Shown here: positions 25,012 through 33,225 of the stretch, piece by piece
How positions within the stretch are numbered: position 1 is the first letter of the stretch
Layout of the letters: each line of letters opens with the position of its first letter
NCBI GenBank assembly: GCA_029261655.1
Contig: JAJDAY010000031.1
Span: 1 to 64,000 of the forward strand
Direction of reading: 5' to 3'
DNA length: 64,000 nt
Source of the DNA: Nitrospinaceae bacterium
GTDB taxonomy: Bacteria; Nitrospinota; Nitrospinia; Nitrospinales; VA-1
Translations under genes and position numbers: made by a program
Notes under the pieces: generated by a model
What the model saw: only the letters and a program-made list of their open reading frames with translations
Database searches by the model: none
Told to the model about the DNA's origin: nothing

Positions 25012-25342
25012 ATCAACCTCCTTCAGATTAAAACCACTATTTGTATTTTGCAGTTAACATTTTGTTTTCAATCCATCCTAGCAGGCGGGATAAAACTCGC
25101 AAGCCTTTAATTTGTATACAGTTAAATTTAAATCGCGAAATGAATATCGGTATCAATTGTCAAGCGGCGAGGAAAAAATGAAGATCCTACTTCTGACAGG
25201 GAGGCCATAAACCAATACGAATTGAGGTTCAGAAAATATCACGAAAAACCAAACGAAAATCCATATCAGTAAGCGGCGGCCGTTTTTTTCAAAAAAATCT
25301 ACCTCACCAATAACGCGTTCAGGACAATTTACTTCAAAATTT
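25012..25342. other. Gap between map and bfr
   Basis: These 331 bases hold the bfr leader with its ribosome site and Fur-box-like operator. At about 25160-25330 (minus) there is a hydrophobic frame (RLLIWIFVWFFVIF) with no usable start codon outside map. I see no supported gene in it. Confidence 0.5.
25141..25155. promoter_or_regulatory. Fur-box-like operator upstream of bfr
   Basis: On the minus strand TGATACCGATATTCA matches the consensus at 10 of 14 positions. Confidence 0.45.
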
Positions 25343-26107
25343 TTAAAACACGGTTTGCCCATCCAGGCGGGTGAGAACGTCTGGACCGTTGTCGGTGATA
25401 TGAATGGTGTGCTCGAACTGGGCTGAGTACGATCCATCCTGAGTCACCGCCGTCCATTTGTCCGGCAGGATGCGTAAGTCCGATCCTCCGAGATTTATCA
25501 TGGGTTCAATGGTAAACACCATACCCTTTGTTATCTTCACCCCTTCGCCTGGGTTGCCAAAATGAAGGATTTGCGGTTCTTCATGAAAGTTTTTGCCAAT
25601 TCCATGACCGCAAAATTCCCGCACCACCGAATAACCACGGGGTTCGACAAAATTCTGGATGGCATGACCGATATCCCCGGTTTTTCCACCCACACGAATG
25701 GCCTCAATTCCCCTTTGCAGAGCTTCCCTGCAAGTCTCCACCAGTTTGCCAGTTTTTGCCCTTGGGGAACCGACAAAAAATGTCCGGCTGGTATCACCAT
25801 GAAATTCCTTGAAATAGGTGGTGATGTCCAGATTCACAATGTCGCCGTTTCTCAGTTTCCGGTCGGAAGGAATGCCGTGACATATTTCATCGTTGACCGA
25901 AGAACAAATACTTTTGGGAAATCCGCGATAGTTCAAGGGGGAAGGTATCGCCCCGTGCGAAACGATATAATCGTGACAGATCGTGTTCAGTTCATCGGTC
26001 GTCACCCCCGGCTTCACATAGGGATCGATCATGATCAGAACCTCAGCCGCCAGTCGGCAGGATTCACGCATGACCTCGACTTCTTCATCGGTTTTCAAAT
26101 TGATCAT
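25343..26107 (-). CDS. map: Type I methionine aminopeptidase
   Basis: The 254-residue M24 pita-bread enzyme removes N-terminal methionine from new proteins. Metal ligands are visible in order: D in VNLDITTYF, D in GDTSRTF, H in GHGIGKNFHEEP, E in TIEPMI and the final E in QFEHTIHI. Substrate-loop residues in PSPLNYRGFPKSICSSVNDEICHG are conserved. The gene overlaps era by four bases (ATGA), so it is co-translated with it. It lacks the N-terminal zinc-finger extension of some Map forms. Confidence 0.93.
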   Translation of the reverse strand: MINLKTDEEVEVMRESCRLAAEVLIMIDPYVKPGVTTDELNTICHDYIVSHGAIPSPLNYRGFPKSICSSVNDEICHGIPSDRKLRNGDIVNLDITTYFKEFHGDTSRTFFVGSPRAKTGKLVETCREALQRGIEAIRVGGKTGDIGHAIQNFVEPRGYSVVREFCGHGIGKNFHEEPQILHFGNPGEGVKITKGMVFTIEPMINLGGSDLRILPDKWTAVTQDGSYSAQFEHTIHITDNGPDVLTRLDGQTVF

Positions 26108-27003
26108 AAATACCCGAATTCTTTTATATACCGGTCGTTGTCGCGCCAGCGGTTTTTTACTTTTACAAATAGCTTTAGATACACTTTGATGGCAAAACGT
26201 TTCTCAATTTCTTTGCGCGCCAGAGACCCCACCTTTTTGAGCATGGCGCCCTTCTCCCCGATCAATATCTTTTTCTGGGAATCTCTTTCGGTGTAGACCG
26301 TCGCGTCGATGACCAGAACATCGGACTTACTTTCCTCGACCTGTTCTACCACCACCGCAACCGCGTAGGGAACCTCAAAATGGGTCTGATTGATGATCTT
26401 CTCCCGGATGATCTCGGCGATCAGGAAATCTTCAGGACAATCGGTGATCATGGTTTCAGGAAAATATTGCGGTCCTTCGGGTAAATACTTAAGAATTAAG
26501 GGTGCGAGAAGATCCAGCCCGTCTTTCTTTAAAGCCGATATCGGAATGATTTCTTCAAATAAAGCCCTTTTGTGCATCTTATCTATCAACCCCAAAAGAT
26601 CCAGTTTTGGAACCAGGTCGATTTTATTGAGAATCAAAATTTTCGTCGTGGTCACACCCTGCATCGATTGCAGAACGTACTCGTCGTCTTCACTGAATCC
26701 CTGGCTCGCGTCGATCAGAAACAGAATCAGATCGACATCTTTGTAGGTGCTGAAACTGGCTTTGACCATGGCCCGGTTCAGCTTAGTGCTCGACTCATGG
26801 ATGCCCGGCGTGTCCACCAGAACGATCTGGCCACCCGGAAGATGCACGACTCCGGTGATCTTATTGCGGGTGGTTTGCGGCTTGGCGGACATCGCCGCGA
26901 TTTTCCGCGCCACCAGGCGATTGAGCAGAGTGGACTTCCCGACATTCGGTTTGCCAATAAGACTCGCGTACCCGGATTTAAACGGGGCTTCAGTCTTCGA
27001 CAT
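26104..27003 (-). CDS. era: GTPase Era
   Basis: The 299-residue GTPase acts in 30S ribosome assembly. G1 is GKPNVGKST, G3 is DTPG (VDTPGIHESS), G4 is NKID, and the C-terminal KH domain binds 16S rRNA (KKILIGEKGAMLKKVG). TTRNKITGVVHL is the Era switch I region. Era is divergent from hemW with about 75 bases between them, and leads a two-gene operon with map. Confidence 0.94.
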   Translation of the reverse strand: MSKTEAPFKSGYASLIGKPNVGKSTLLNRLVARKIAAMSAKPQTTRNKITGVVHLPGGQIVLVDTPGIHESSTKLNRAMVKASFSTYKDVDLILFLIDASQGFSEDDEYVLQSMQGVTTTKILILNKIDLVPKLDLLGLIDKMHKRALFEEIIPISALKKDGLDLLAPLILKYLPEGPQYFPETMITDCPEDFLIAEIIREKIINQTHFEVPYAVAVVVEQVEESKSDVLVIDATVYTERDSQKKILIGEKGAMLKKVGSLARKEIEKRFAIKVYLKLFVKVKNRWRDNDRYIKEFGYL

Positions 27004-27077
27004 GGCTATTCACAGCTGGTATTGTATAATTTCGGGGCATGGATTCTCGAAAATTTCCTTAAAAAATTAAGTTTATC

Positions 27078-28217
27078 ATGAACTCCCTGGGTTTATACCT
27101 TCACATTCCCTACTGCCTGCACAAATGCGGCTATTGCGATTTCAATTCCCACAAGATCAACACCGAGGAAATGGACGCTTACGTGACCGCCCTGCTTCGG
27201 GAAATGGCCCACTACGCTAAGGGTCCGGCAAAAGACAGGCAAATCGCCACCATTTTCTTAGGCGGAGGCACCCCGACCACCCTGCCGGTTCACTGGCTTG
27301 AGGAAATTCTAAAAACCATCCGCGACCGCTTCAACGTGGCCGATGATTGCGAAATCTCCTTTGAGGCCAACCCGGCCACCGTATCACTCGAACCCCTGCA
27401 ACGAATGCGAACTGCCGGTTATAACCGGATCAGCATTGGAGTGCAATCTTTTCATGAGCCGGAATTGAAATTGCTCGACCGCATCCACAGCGAAGAGGAA
27501 ATCCACATGACCGTGGAAAAGGCCAGGGAAGCGGGGTTCGACAATTTATCGCTGGATCTGATGTTCGCCCTGCCCGGCCAGACGATGGCAAGCTGGGAGG
27601 ACAATCTGGCGCAGGCCCTTAGCAAAAATCCCGAACACCTGTCCACCTACAACCTGACCATCGAGCCTGAAACGGCATTTCATACCCTTAAAGCCAAAGG
27701 CAAGCTGACCCTGCCGCCGGATGACTTTCAACTGGAGTTTTACAAAAAATCCATTCAAACCGTCACCGAGGCGGGGTATCGGCATTACGAAATATCCAAC
27801 TTCTGCAAACCGGAAAAAGAATGCCGACACAACCTGATTTACTGGAACAACGGCGATACCCTGGGGCTGGGAGCAGGCGCCTCTTCATATCTGGACGGCT
27901 CGCGATTTAAAAACTGCAACCTGCCCGCCCGTTACATCCGGGAAATCGAAACCCAAAGCACGGCGGTCGAATTTTCCGAACAACTGGAATCTCGCCAGGC
28001 GATGGGAGAAACCCTCATGCTGGGACTGAGACTCCGTGAAGGAATGAACATCCCCCCGTTTGAAGAACGCTTTCAAACGTCTTTCCATAAAACTTACGAT
28101 GAGGTGATTTCTTCCCTAACGAAAAAAAATCTCATCACGCTGGATAAAAACAGGATCGCCTTGTCGCCTGAAGGTTTATTCCTTGCGGATTCCGTCATCC
28201 TTGAGTTTCTGGCTTAA
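27078..28217 (+). CDS. hemW: Radical SAM haem chaperone HemW
   Basis: The 379-residue radical SAM protein has the cluster motif C-x3-C-x2-C in PYCLHKCGYCDFNSH, followed by FLGGGTPTTLP (SAM-binding GGGTP) and GVQSFHEPELKLLDRIH, the HemW signature. The C-terminal HemN-like domain is complete. HemW delivers haem to apo-proteins and is not the coproporphyrinogen dehydrogenase. Its presence fits the haem proteins in this window. It is followed by mazG after 15 bases. Confidence 0.92.
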   Translation: MNSLGLYLHIPYCLHKCGYCDFNSHKINTEEMDAYVTALLREMAHYAKGPAKDRQIATIFLGGGTPTTLPVHWLEEILKTIRDRFNVADDCEISFEANPATVSLEPLQRMRTAGYNRISIGVQSFHEPELKLLDRIHSEEEIHMTVEKAREAGFDNLSLDLMFALPGQTMASWEDNLAQALSKNPEHLSTYNLTIEPETAFHTLKAKGKLTLPPDDFQLEFYKKSIQTVTEAGYRHYEISNFCKPEKECRHNLIYWNNGDTLGLGAGASSYLDGSRFKNCNLPARYIREIETQSTAVEFSEQLESRQAMGETLMLGLRLREGMNIPPFEERFQTSFHKTYDEVISSLTKKNLITLDKNRIALSPEGLFLADSVILEFLA

Positions 28218-28232
28218 AAAATTGGAGAAAAA

Positions 28233-29015
28233 ATGAACGACCCGGAAACGGCTTTTGAAAAACTAACCGCCATCGTCAATACCCTGATGAGCGAAAACGG
28301 CTGTCCGTGGGACAAAGTACAGACGCACGACACCCTCAAACCCTACCTGGTGGAAGAAGTCTACGAAACCCTGGAAGCGCTTGATGCAGGCGACCCGAAC
28401 GAGATTAAAGATGAACTGGGCGACCTGCTTTATCAGATTTTATTCCACGCTAAAATCGCCCAGCAAAATAAGGAATTCGATATCGGCGACGTGATTGAAT
28501 CCATCAGCGAAAAAATGGTGCGCCGGCACCCCCATGTTTTTAAAGATGGCAAATTAGACACCCCCGATCAGGTGGTGGACCAATGGGAAGAGATCAAAAA
28601 AACCGAGACCACTCATTCCAAAAGAGAATCGGTTTTAGACGGCGTTCCCAAACAACTGCCCGGGCTCTTGCGGGCCCAGAAGCTACAAAAGAAAGCCGCC
28701 AAGCACGGATTCGACTGGGATAAAATCACCACCGTGTTCGACAAGCTGGACGAGGAAATCGCCGAGTTCAAAGAAGCCGTTCTGTCCGGAAAAGACGACG
28801 ACATCGCAAGCGAACTGGGCGACATCCTGTTTGTGCTGGTCAACATCGCCCGCCATAAAAAAATCGATGCCGAAGAAGCGCTTAGAGGAACCAACAACAA
28901 ATTCATCAAACGGTTTCACCACATCGAACAGGAAGTCGCCAAAAAAGGCAAAGAGCTAAAAGACACACCGCTTAATGAGCTTGAACAATACTGGCAAGAT
29001 GCGAAGAAGAGGTAA
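28233..29015 (+). CDS. mazG: Nucleoside triphosphate pyrophosphohydrolase MazG
   Basis: The 260-residue protein has two MazG domains. Each carries the acidic metal motif: EEVYETLEALDAGDPNEIKDELGDLL in the first half and EEIAEFKEAVLSGKDDDIASELGDI in the second (E-E-x2-E with E-x2-D). It hydrolyses (d)NTPs to monophosphates, cleaning the pool. Start WDKVQTHDTLKPYLVEE is canonical. It is likely co-transcribed with hemW. A weak hairpin (29039-29071) with a short T-tract follows and may end the transcript. Confidence 0.92.
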   Translation: MNDPETAFEKLTAIVNTLMSENGCPWDKVQTHDTLKPYLVEEVYETLEALDAGDPNEIKDELGDLLYQILFHAKIAQQNKEFDIGDVIESISEKMVRRHPHVFKDGKLDTPDQVVDQWEEIKKTETTHSKRESVLDGVPKQLPGLLRAQKLQKKAAKHGFDWDKITTVFDKLDEEIAEFKEAVLSGKDDDIASELGDILFVLVNIARHKKIDAEEALRGTNNKFIKRFHHIEQEVAKKGKELKDTPLNELEQYWQDAKKR

Positions 29016-29189
29016 GAAAAATACCCTGAGTTATATTCAACCTGAAAGATAGTCTCAGACGTTCTCAGGTTTTGAGTATCCGCTATCGGCCAAAAGCGGG
29101 CATTGACTTGGCAATGAGTCTAAGTTGTTTTTATATCTCGTGGCTAAAATGGTGCGCCATTGGTGGTATGGAAAACATCACATGAAAGT

Positions 29190-30218
29190 TCAATCTTTAT
29201 TTAGTCTCTCCAATGGATCCATATCGAAACCCTCTTCTTTTGCCCACTTTGTAAGTAGATCAACATTTCTTTGCCATCGCTCTTTGTCTTTAACATGTGG
29301 GAATGCGGTTTCTTGACTTATTAGCCAACATTCTAACCCACTCATCTCAATCCATTGTTTGTCCATATTTAACAATTGCTGATCTAATTCGTCTGGCGTC
29401 AAATCCGGAAGATTTTGTATCCATTCCATTACTTTAATTACCTGTTGATCCTTTTTGGCCAGAATGGATACAGTTGAAAAAATATCATCTTCTATAAGCT
29501 CCTCAAGTATATCCACTTGATTCTCATCCAACCCACCGAATAGGGGTTTATCAATACCAAACTTATCGTCCCAACTAAAACGCACTGTGCCTAACGGATA
29601 TTTAATAAGGTGGCAAATGGAAAGAACTTTAATAACTTCTACAAATTTTAAATACCAATTATCAAAAGCAGTTTCATTAAATGTTTGACAATTTGAATTC
29701 AAAATTGAAGGGCTATTAGAAAATCTTTTCCCTTTTGTATGAACATAATCATGAAGTTGTCCAAGGTCCTCCATACGCTTCTTTAAATCATGGTGATTTA
29801 GAAATTCCTTAAAACTGGGATGATGACTTAAACGTCCCAAAATTTCATTATTACGTGGGGTTTCCTGTTTAGAATGTAGCCAATTCTTTATAGTATTATG
29901 ACCCTCATCATTTAAATTCCAATATACAGATAAGAGTCCAAGCTCTAAACCACTGCGAAGCACTCCCATGGCTTGTTTATAAAAACCAAATAGACATAAA
30001 TTGTAAGAAATTTGTAAATCCTGATATGACTCAAGCCACGGGAAAATATGACCCGACCATAATGATTCCTTAGATTGAGGAATCAAATCTCCAATACAAT
30101 GATAAGCCCAAAAGGTTTTAGAAATTCTTTCTTCATATCCAGATTTTTCTAAAAATGCTTTGGATTCCTCATACACAGGCAGACTTTTATCAGGATGAAA
30201 TGAAATTGGAATAAACAT
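29190..30218 (-). CDS. Unrecognised helical protein, AT-rich accessory gene
   Basis: The 342-residue soluble, mostly helical protein has no signal or membrane segment. A central stretch (FGFYKQAMGVLRSGLELGLLSVYW) recalls the helical LR-x3-E segments of DUF5677/HEPN-like proteins, but this is only a visual likeness. The base composition is much more A/T-rich than the mazG-hemW side. It stands alone on the minus strand with long A/T-rich flanks, next to the duplicated TfoX region. I cannot assign a function. Confidence 0.6.
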   Translation of the reverse strand: MFIPISFHPDKSLPVYEESKAFLEKSGYEERISKTFWAYHCIGDLIPQSKESLWSGHIFPWLESYQDLQISYNLCLFGFYKQAMGVLRSGLELGLLSVYWNLNDEGHNTIKNWLHSKQETPRNNEILGRLSHHPSFKEFLNHHDLKKRMEDLGQLHDYVHTKGKRFSNSPSILNSNCQTFNETAFDNWYLKFVEVIKVLSICHLIKYPLGTVRFSWDDKFGIDKPLFGGLDENQVDILEELIEDDIFSTVSILAKKDQQVIKVMEWIQNLPDLTPDELDQQLLNMDKQWIEMSGLECWLISQETAFPHVKDKERWQRNVDLLTKWAKEEGFDMDPLERLNKD

Positions 30219-30271
30219 TCTAATATTTCGCCTAATAATTTAAAATTCAAAATAAAATGGAACAATATCAT

Positions 30272-30624
30272 TGTCCGCTTTGGGTCGAATCCGATCATTC
30301 GAGATCGTACACTGTCTATCTGATTAAGTCCGAGTTATTACAACTATGCTGTCACCGCAACCGCTTTCCAGCCCATTGGGCAAGTTGCTCCACATCTTCT
30401 AAAATTTCTACCGGCACTTCATAAATAGTTTTTAAGGGTCTGCTTGGAATTGGGCTGAAAGGGTTTCATGCCTCGTTCGAGGTAGTCGGAAATGGTGGTG
30501 GGATTGGTTTTGAAATACACACGTCCATCGGCAATAATGTCAAAGAAAATTCCTTCGCAATACAGTCCATGTCCACCGAACATAGCCTTACGATCTACGC
30601 GCTCTAAAAGACGCAGTTGGTCCA
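30272..30624. repeat. Direct repeat, copy 1 (with decayed TfoX gene)
   Basis: About 353 bases are related to 31797-32148. Both copies start with TGTCCGCTTTGGGTCGAA and end at a shared AAAAGACGCAGTTGGTCC. They differ by scattered substitutions and small indels and lie in the same orientation. Confidence 0.8.
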
Positions 30625-30625
30625 T
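30344..30625 (-). pseudogene. Decayed TfoX/Sxy N-terminal domain gene
   Basis: Compared with the intact copy at 31869-32192, this copy has lost the first codons (its sequence diverges upstream of DQLRLLERV). It carries an extra T in TATTTATGA near 30425, which causes an early stop, and has lost a base in the GCTGGAAAGCGG segment near 30370. The remaining frame (MFGGHGLYCEGIFF.. to TLKNY) is still clearly TfoX_N. It is probably inactive. Confidence 0.75.
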
Positions 30626-30678
30626 TTTTTATGATGGAAAACATGGGTTTTTCGGGATATTTTTAGTCCACAAAAATA

Positions 30679-31662
30679 TTATTTCACCGTGTAATCCCGC
30701 GCCTCAAGGCAAGCCGTGACGGCCCGTTTGTACTCAGAGTGTTCCAGTTCGAACGACGATTCTTCCAGGTTAGGGTCGAAATCGGTCTCACCCACCGCCC
30801 AAAGATGGCAATCGTACCGGTCATTGGCCTGCTCATTTTCACTTTGGCCTGCATTTGGGTAAACAAACAGATCGAGTGAATTTTCCGGGGTATTCGGGAG
30901 TTCTTCACTGGACTCATTGGTCTCATTAATGACCTCGGGCGGGGGAACGACCCGGTAACCCCTGCGAAGATCATCCCAAATATAATACACCCCACCGGCA
31001 AGATAATACGGATGAGAATCAATGTATACGATCCTGTACCCCGGCGGGGGAACGGTTATCAACGCTCCAATCGGGGGTGTGACAACCGCGTAATACCCAC
31101 CATAGTCTCTATAATAATTCCCCGAGCCATAGTAGTAAATCAAACCCCCTATTGAAAATGAAATAAAACCATACGGCAAAATATGGACCCGGTGACCATA
31201 CGGATGTCGATGGCCATAACGGACTCGGGGAAACGGTCGATGTCTGCGCCAATCCCTGAAACCATAAACACGCCGGTCGGGCCGATGTCTTTGCGTAACA
31301 CGGGGTTGCTGAACACGTGGGCCGGACCGATGCTGTTGCACAACACCGGGTTTCTGAACATGGGGGGCGCTTCTGCGTTTTTGAACAACGTGTGGTTGTT
31401 GAACGCGAGGACCCCGGCGGAGATTTTGTCTGGGTTGTGTTTTATTAAAGCGAGGACCGGATCTGTGTTTTTGTACCGCCTGCGGTTTATCAGCGTGGGA
31501 AGCCTTGCCGCGACTTTGCCTGGATTTTTGTTTATGACCGCCAGAACCGGATTTGTATTTTTGCTTAAACTGTCGATTGTGAGAACGTGAATCCGCGAAG
31601 GCCGTGGAAAAGTTCCCGAATATATACATGCTTATCATGAGGAAAATGAGAACTTTTTTCAT
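30679..31662 (-). CDS. Exported basic repeat protein, DUF6515-like
   Basis: The 327-residue protein has a signal peptide (residues 1-23). A long Arg/His/Gln-rich region follows (about 30-150), with imperfect repeats of the type VQ-HRSGPRVQQP, then a Tyr/Gly-rich hydrophobic block (GGLIYYYGSGNYY, PPPGYRIVYIDSHPYYLAGGVYYIWDD). The C-terminus (DRYDCHLWAVGETDFDP to ACLEARDYTVK) has the Cys-Trp and Cys pattern seen in DUF6515-type envelope proteins. It is a likely periplasmic or cell-surface structural protein of unknown function. Confidence 0.65.
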   Translation of the reverse strand: MKKVLIFLMISMYIFGNFSTAFADSRSHNRQFKQKYKSGSGGHKQKSRQSRGKASHADKPQAVQKHRSGPRFNKTQPRQNLRRGPRVQQPHVVQKRRSAPHVQKPGVVQQHRSGPRVQQPRVTQRHRPDRRVYGFRDWRRHRPFPRVRYGHRHPYGHRVHILPYGFISFSIGGLIYYYGSGNYYRDYGGYYAVVTPPIGALITVPPPGYRIVYIDSHPYYLAGGVYYIWDDLRRGYRVVPPPEVINETNESSEELPNTPENSLDLFVYPNAGQSENEQANDRYDCHLWAVGETDFDPNLEESSFELEHSEYKRAVTACLEARDYTVK

Positions 31663-31796
31663 GCTGATTTCTCCTGACGAAAATTCCTAACAATATATAG
31701 ATACTTTTAAATGCAAATTTATTCATAAAATCATAGCATGATTAAGATTGCCTTGATAGCACATTCCATTGTTTCGAGTTGGGAGGCCGATGACGA

Positions 31797-32148
31797 TGTC
31801 CGCTTTGGGTCGAACCCAGACTCGAGGTCTGATACACTTTCTATCAGATTAAGTCCGGGTTTTTACAGCTATGTTGTTACCGCAACCGCTTTCCTCGCCC
31901 ACTCAGCAAGCTGATTCTCATCCTCCAGAATCTCCGCAGGCACTTCATAATAGTTTTTAAGGGTCTGCTTGGGGTTGGGTTGAAAGGGTTTCATGCCTCG
32001 TTCGAGGTAGTCGGAAACGGTGGTGGGATTGGTTTTGAAATACACCCGTCCATCGGCGATGATGCCAAAGAAAATTTCTTCACAATATATGCCATGTCCG
32101 CTGAACATGGAATTACAATCCACTCGTTCTAAAAGACGCAGTTGGTCC
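31797..32148. repeat. Direct repeat, copy 2 (with intact TfoX gene)
   Basis: It is the second copy of the segment described at 30272-30624 and keeps the full-length gene. Confidence 0.8.
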
Positions 32149-32192
32149 AGAACAAATTCCTTGAAAGATTCCTTATCTTGTTTGCTGTTCAT
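31869..32192 (-). CDS. TfoX/Sxy N-terminal domain protein
   Basis: The 107-residue protein matches TfoX_N: an N-terminal helix, MFSGHGIYCEEIFFGII, then VYFKTNPTTVSDYLERGMKPF and a C-terminal helix (NQLAEWARKAV). This domain accompanies competence regulators (Sxy), but stand-alone versions are widespread and their role is unclear. It lies six bases before the haem/DUF1858 gene in strand order, so the two could share a transcript. The gene is the functional member of a duplicated pair. Confidence 0.78.
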   Translation of the reverse strand: MNSKQDKESFKEFVLDQLRLLERVDCNSMFSGHGIYCEEIFFGIIADGRVYFKTNPTTVSDYLERGMKPFQPNPKQTLKNYYEVPAEILEDENQLAEWARKAVAVTT

Positions 32193-32197
32193 GGAAA

Positions 32198-33121
32198 TCA
32201 GGGTTTCTTGATTTCAGCCGCCAGCACCTGGTTGATCTCACCCAGAATAAGATCGGGGTCCACGTTGTGCATGTGGGCGGTTTCCTGCACCTGCTCAAAA
32301 GCCTGCCCCGGGCAGGAGAAACAGCCTTCGCCGTAGTGCTTTTCAAAGATGGGCTTCGTGACCGGATATATTTTAATGAGGCTCCCCACCAACGTATCCG
32401 CCTGACACATCTCTCCTTTATATATCTCTTTGCCGGTGCTTTTTTTTTCCTCGGCAGGCGGTGAGGCCGGAGGTGTTGCGGATGCCTGCGGCTTGCCGGA
32501 GATGACAGCGTTCAACTTACGCAAAAACTCCGCGCTATCGACATCGTGTTTTTCGCAGGCTTTTTCGATGCTGACCACTTTGGCGAAGGTTTTGCGAGCG
32601 GTCGGGTTGGCAAGCGAGGTGAATCCGTTTTGCATGAACACGGGCAGGGCTTGCGGAAACTGATCGAGCACCGCTCCCACCTTCATGTCACCGGTGATTT
32701 CCTTGGGCAACTCAGCGGACTGGGCCGGGGACAGAACAAAATACAAATTGTAGAACATGAAAAATACAGCGACTCCGGCGCAGACCGCAAACAAGACAAA
32801 AAGCCCCTGGAAAATGCCTCCCCGCCATGCCACGCCTCCGGCATGAAGAGCCATCATCCCCACCAGCCCGATATTCTGCAGGTAGAACTGGTATTTGACG
32901 CCTTCGGGCCAGGGGACCGGGCGCGCGTTGAACCGGGGCAACACGTGAAAGGCGACTCCGGCCACAAACATCACCATGAAACCCAACAGGTTGAGATGAA
33001 TGTGAACGAAGCGGATTCGTCCTGATAGCGAAGGGTCGATGGCCATCGCCACGCCTAAAATCGCGCCAATCAGGGCATAGACCAAACCGGCTTTAATAAA
33101 TAATCGCGGGTAATTTTCCAT
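32198..33121 (-). CDS. Haem-copper-oxidase-I-like membrane protein with two DUF1858 domains
   Basis: The 307-residue protein has four N-terminal membrane helices carrying histidines (FVHIHLNLLGFM, AFHVLPRF), as in small NnrS/subunit-I-like proteins. Two DUF1858 (redox-disulfide) domains follow: residues about 145-205 without cysteines, and about 240-300 with CFSCPG (C-x2-C). A Pro/Ala-rich linker separates them. DUF1858 is linked to hybrid-cluster proteins and NO stress; a haem-plus-thiol sensor or NO-related role is inferred. A stable hairpin ends 9 bases before the ATG and hides the only SD-like sequence. Confidence 0.7.
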   Translation of the reverse strand: MENYPRLFIKAGLVYALIGAILGVAMAIDPSLSGRIRFVHIHLNLLGFMVMFVAGVAFHVLPRFNARPVPWPEGVKYQFYLQNIGLVGMMALHAGGVAWRGGIFQGLFVLFAVCAGVAVFFMFYNLYFVLSPAQSAELPKEITGDMKVGAVLDQFPQALPVFMQNGFTSLANPTARKTFAKVVSIEKACEKHDVDSAEFLRKLNAVISGKPQASATPPASPPAEEKKSTGKEIYKGEMCQADTLVGSLIKIYPVTKPIFEKHYGEGCFSCPGQAFEQVQETAHMHNVDPDLILGEINQVLAAEIKKP

Positions 33122-33129
33122 AATTAACG

Positions 33130-33152
33130 ACCCCGCCGCAAGCGGACGGGGT
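33130..33152 (-). promoter_or_regulatory. Hairpin masking the ribosome site of the DUF1858 gene
   Basis: ACCCCG-CCGC / GCGG-CGGGGT with an AA loop and one bulge forms 10 pairs. On the minus strand its 3' arm (GGCGGGGT) is the only Shine-Dalgarno-like sequence, about 9 bases from the start. Confidence 0.4.
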
Positions 33153-33201
33153 ATCCGACAAAGGTTATTATTTTAAAAGCCGTCACAAGCCACGAGGAAT
33201 A

Positions 33202-33219
33202 ACTCCCACTGGTGGGAGT
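33202..33219. repeat. Perfect inverted repeat, possible operator
   Basis: ACTCCCAC-TG-GTGGGAGT forms an 8-bp perfect stem or dyad. No T-run follows on either strand, so an operator is more likely than a terminator. It lies about 80 bases upstream of the DUF1858 gene. Confidence 0.4.
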
Positions 33220-33225
33220 AAAATT

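Noticed and set aside
25153..25437. Hydrophobic minus-strand frame past the map stop
   Set aside because: Its only starts lie inside map; the hydrophobic part has no ATG, GTG or TTG of its own.
29039..29071. Hairpin after mazG as an intrinsic terminator
   Set aside because: The stem is 7 bp with a long loop and only three Ts follow; too weak to list as a feature.
31183..31590. Long plus-strand frame opposite the DUF6515-like gene
   Set aside because: It is a shadow of the repetitive Arg/His-rich coding sequence; the minus-strand gene has a signal peptide and a family-like C-terminus.
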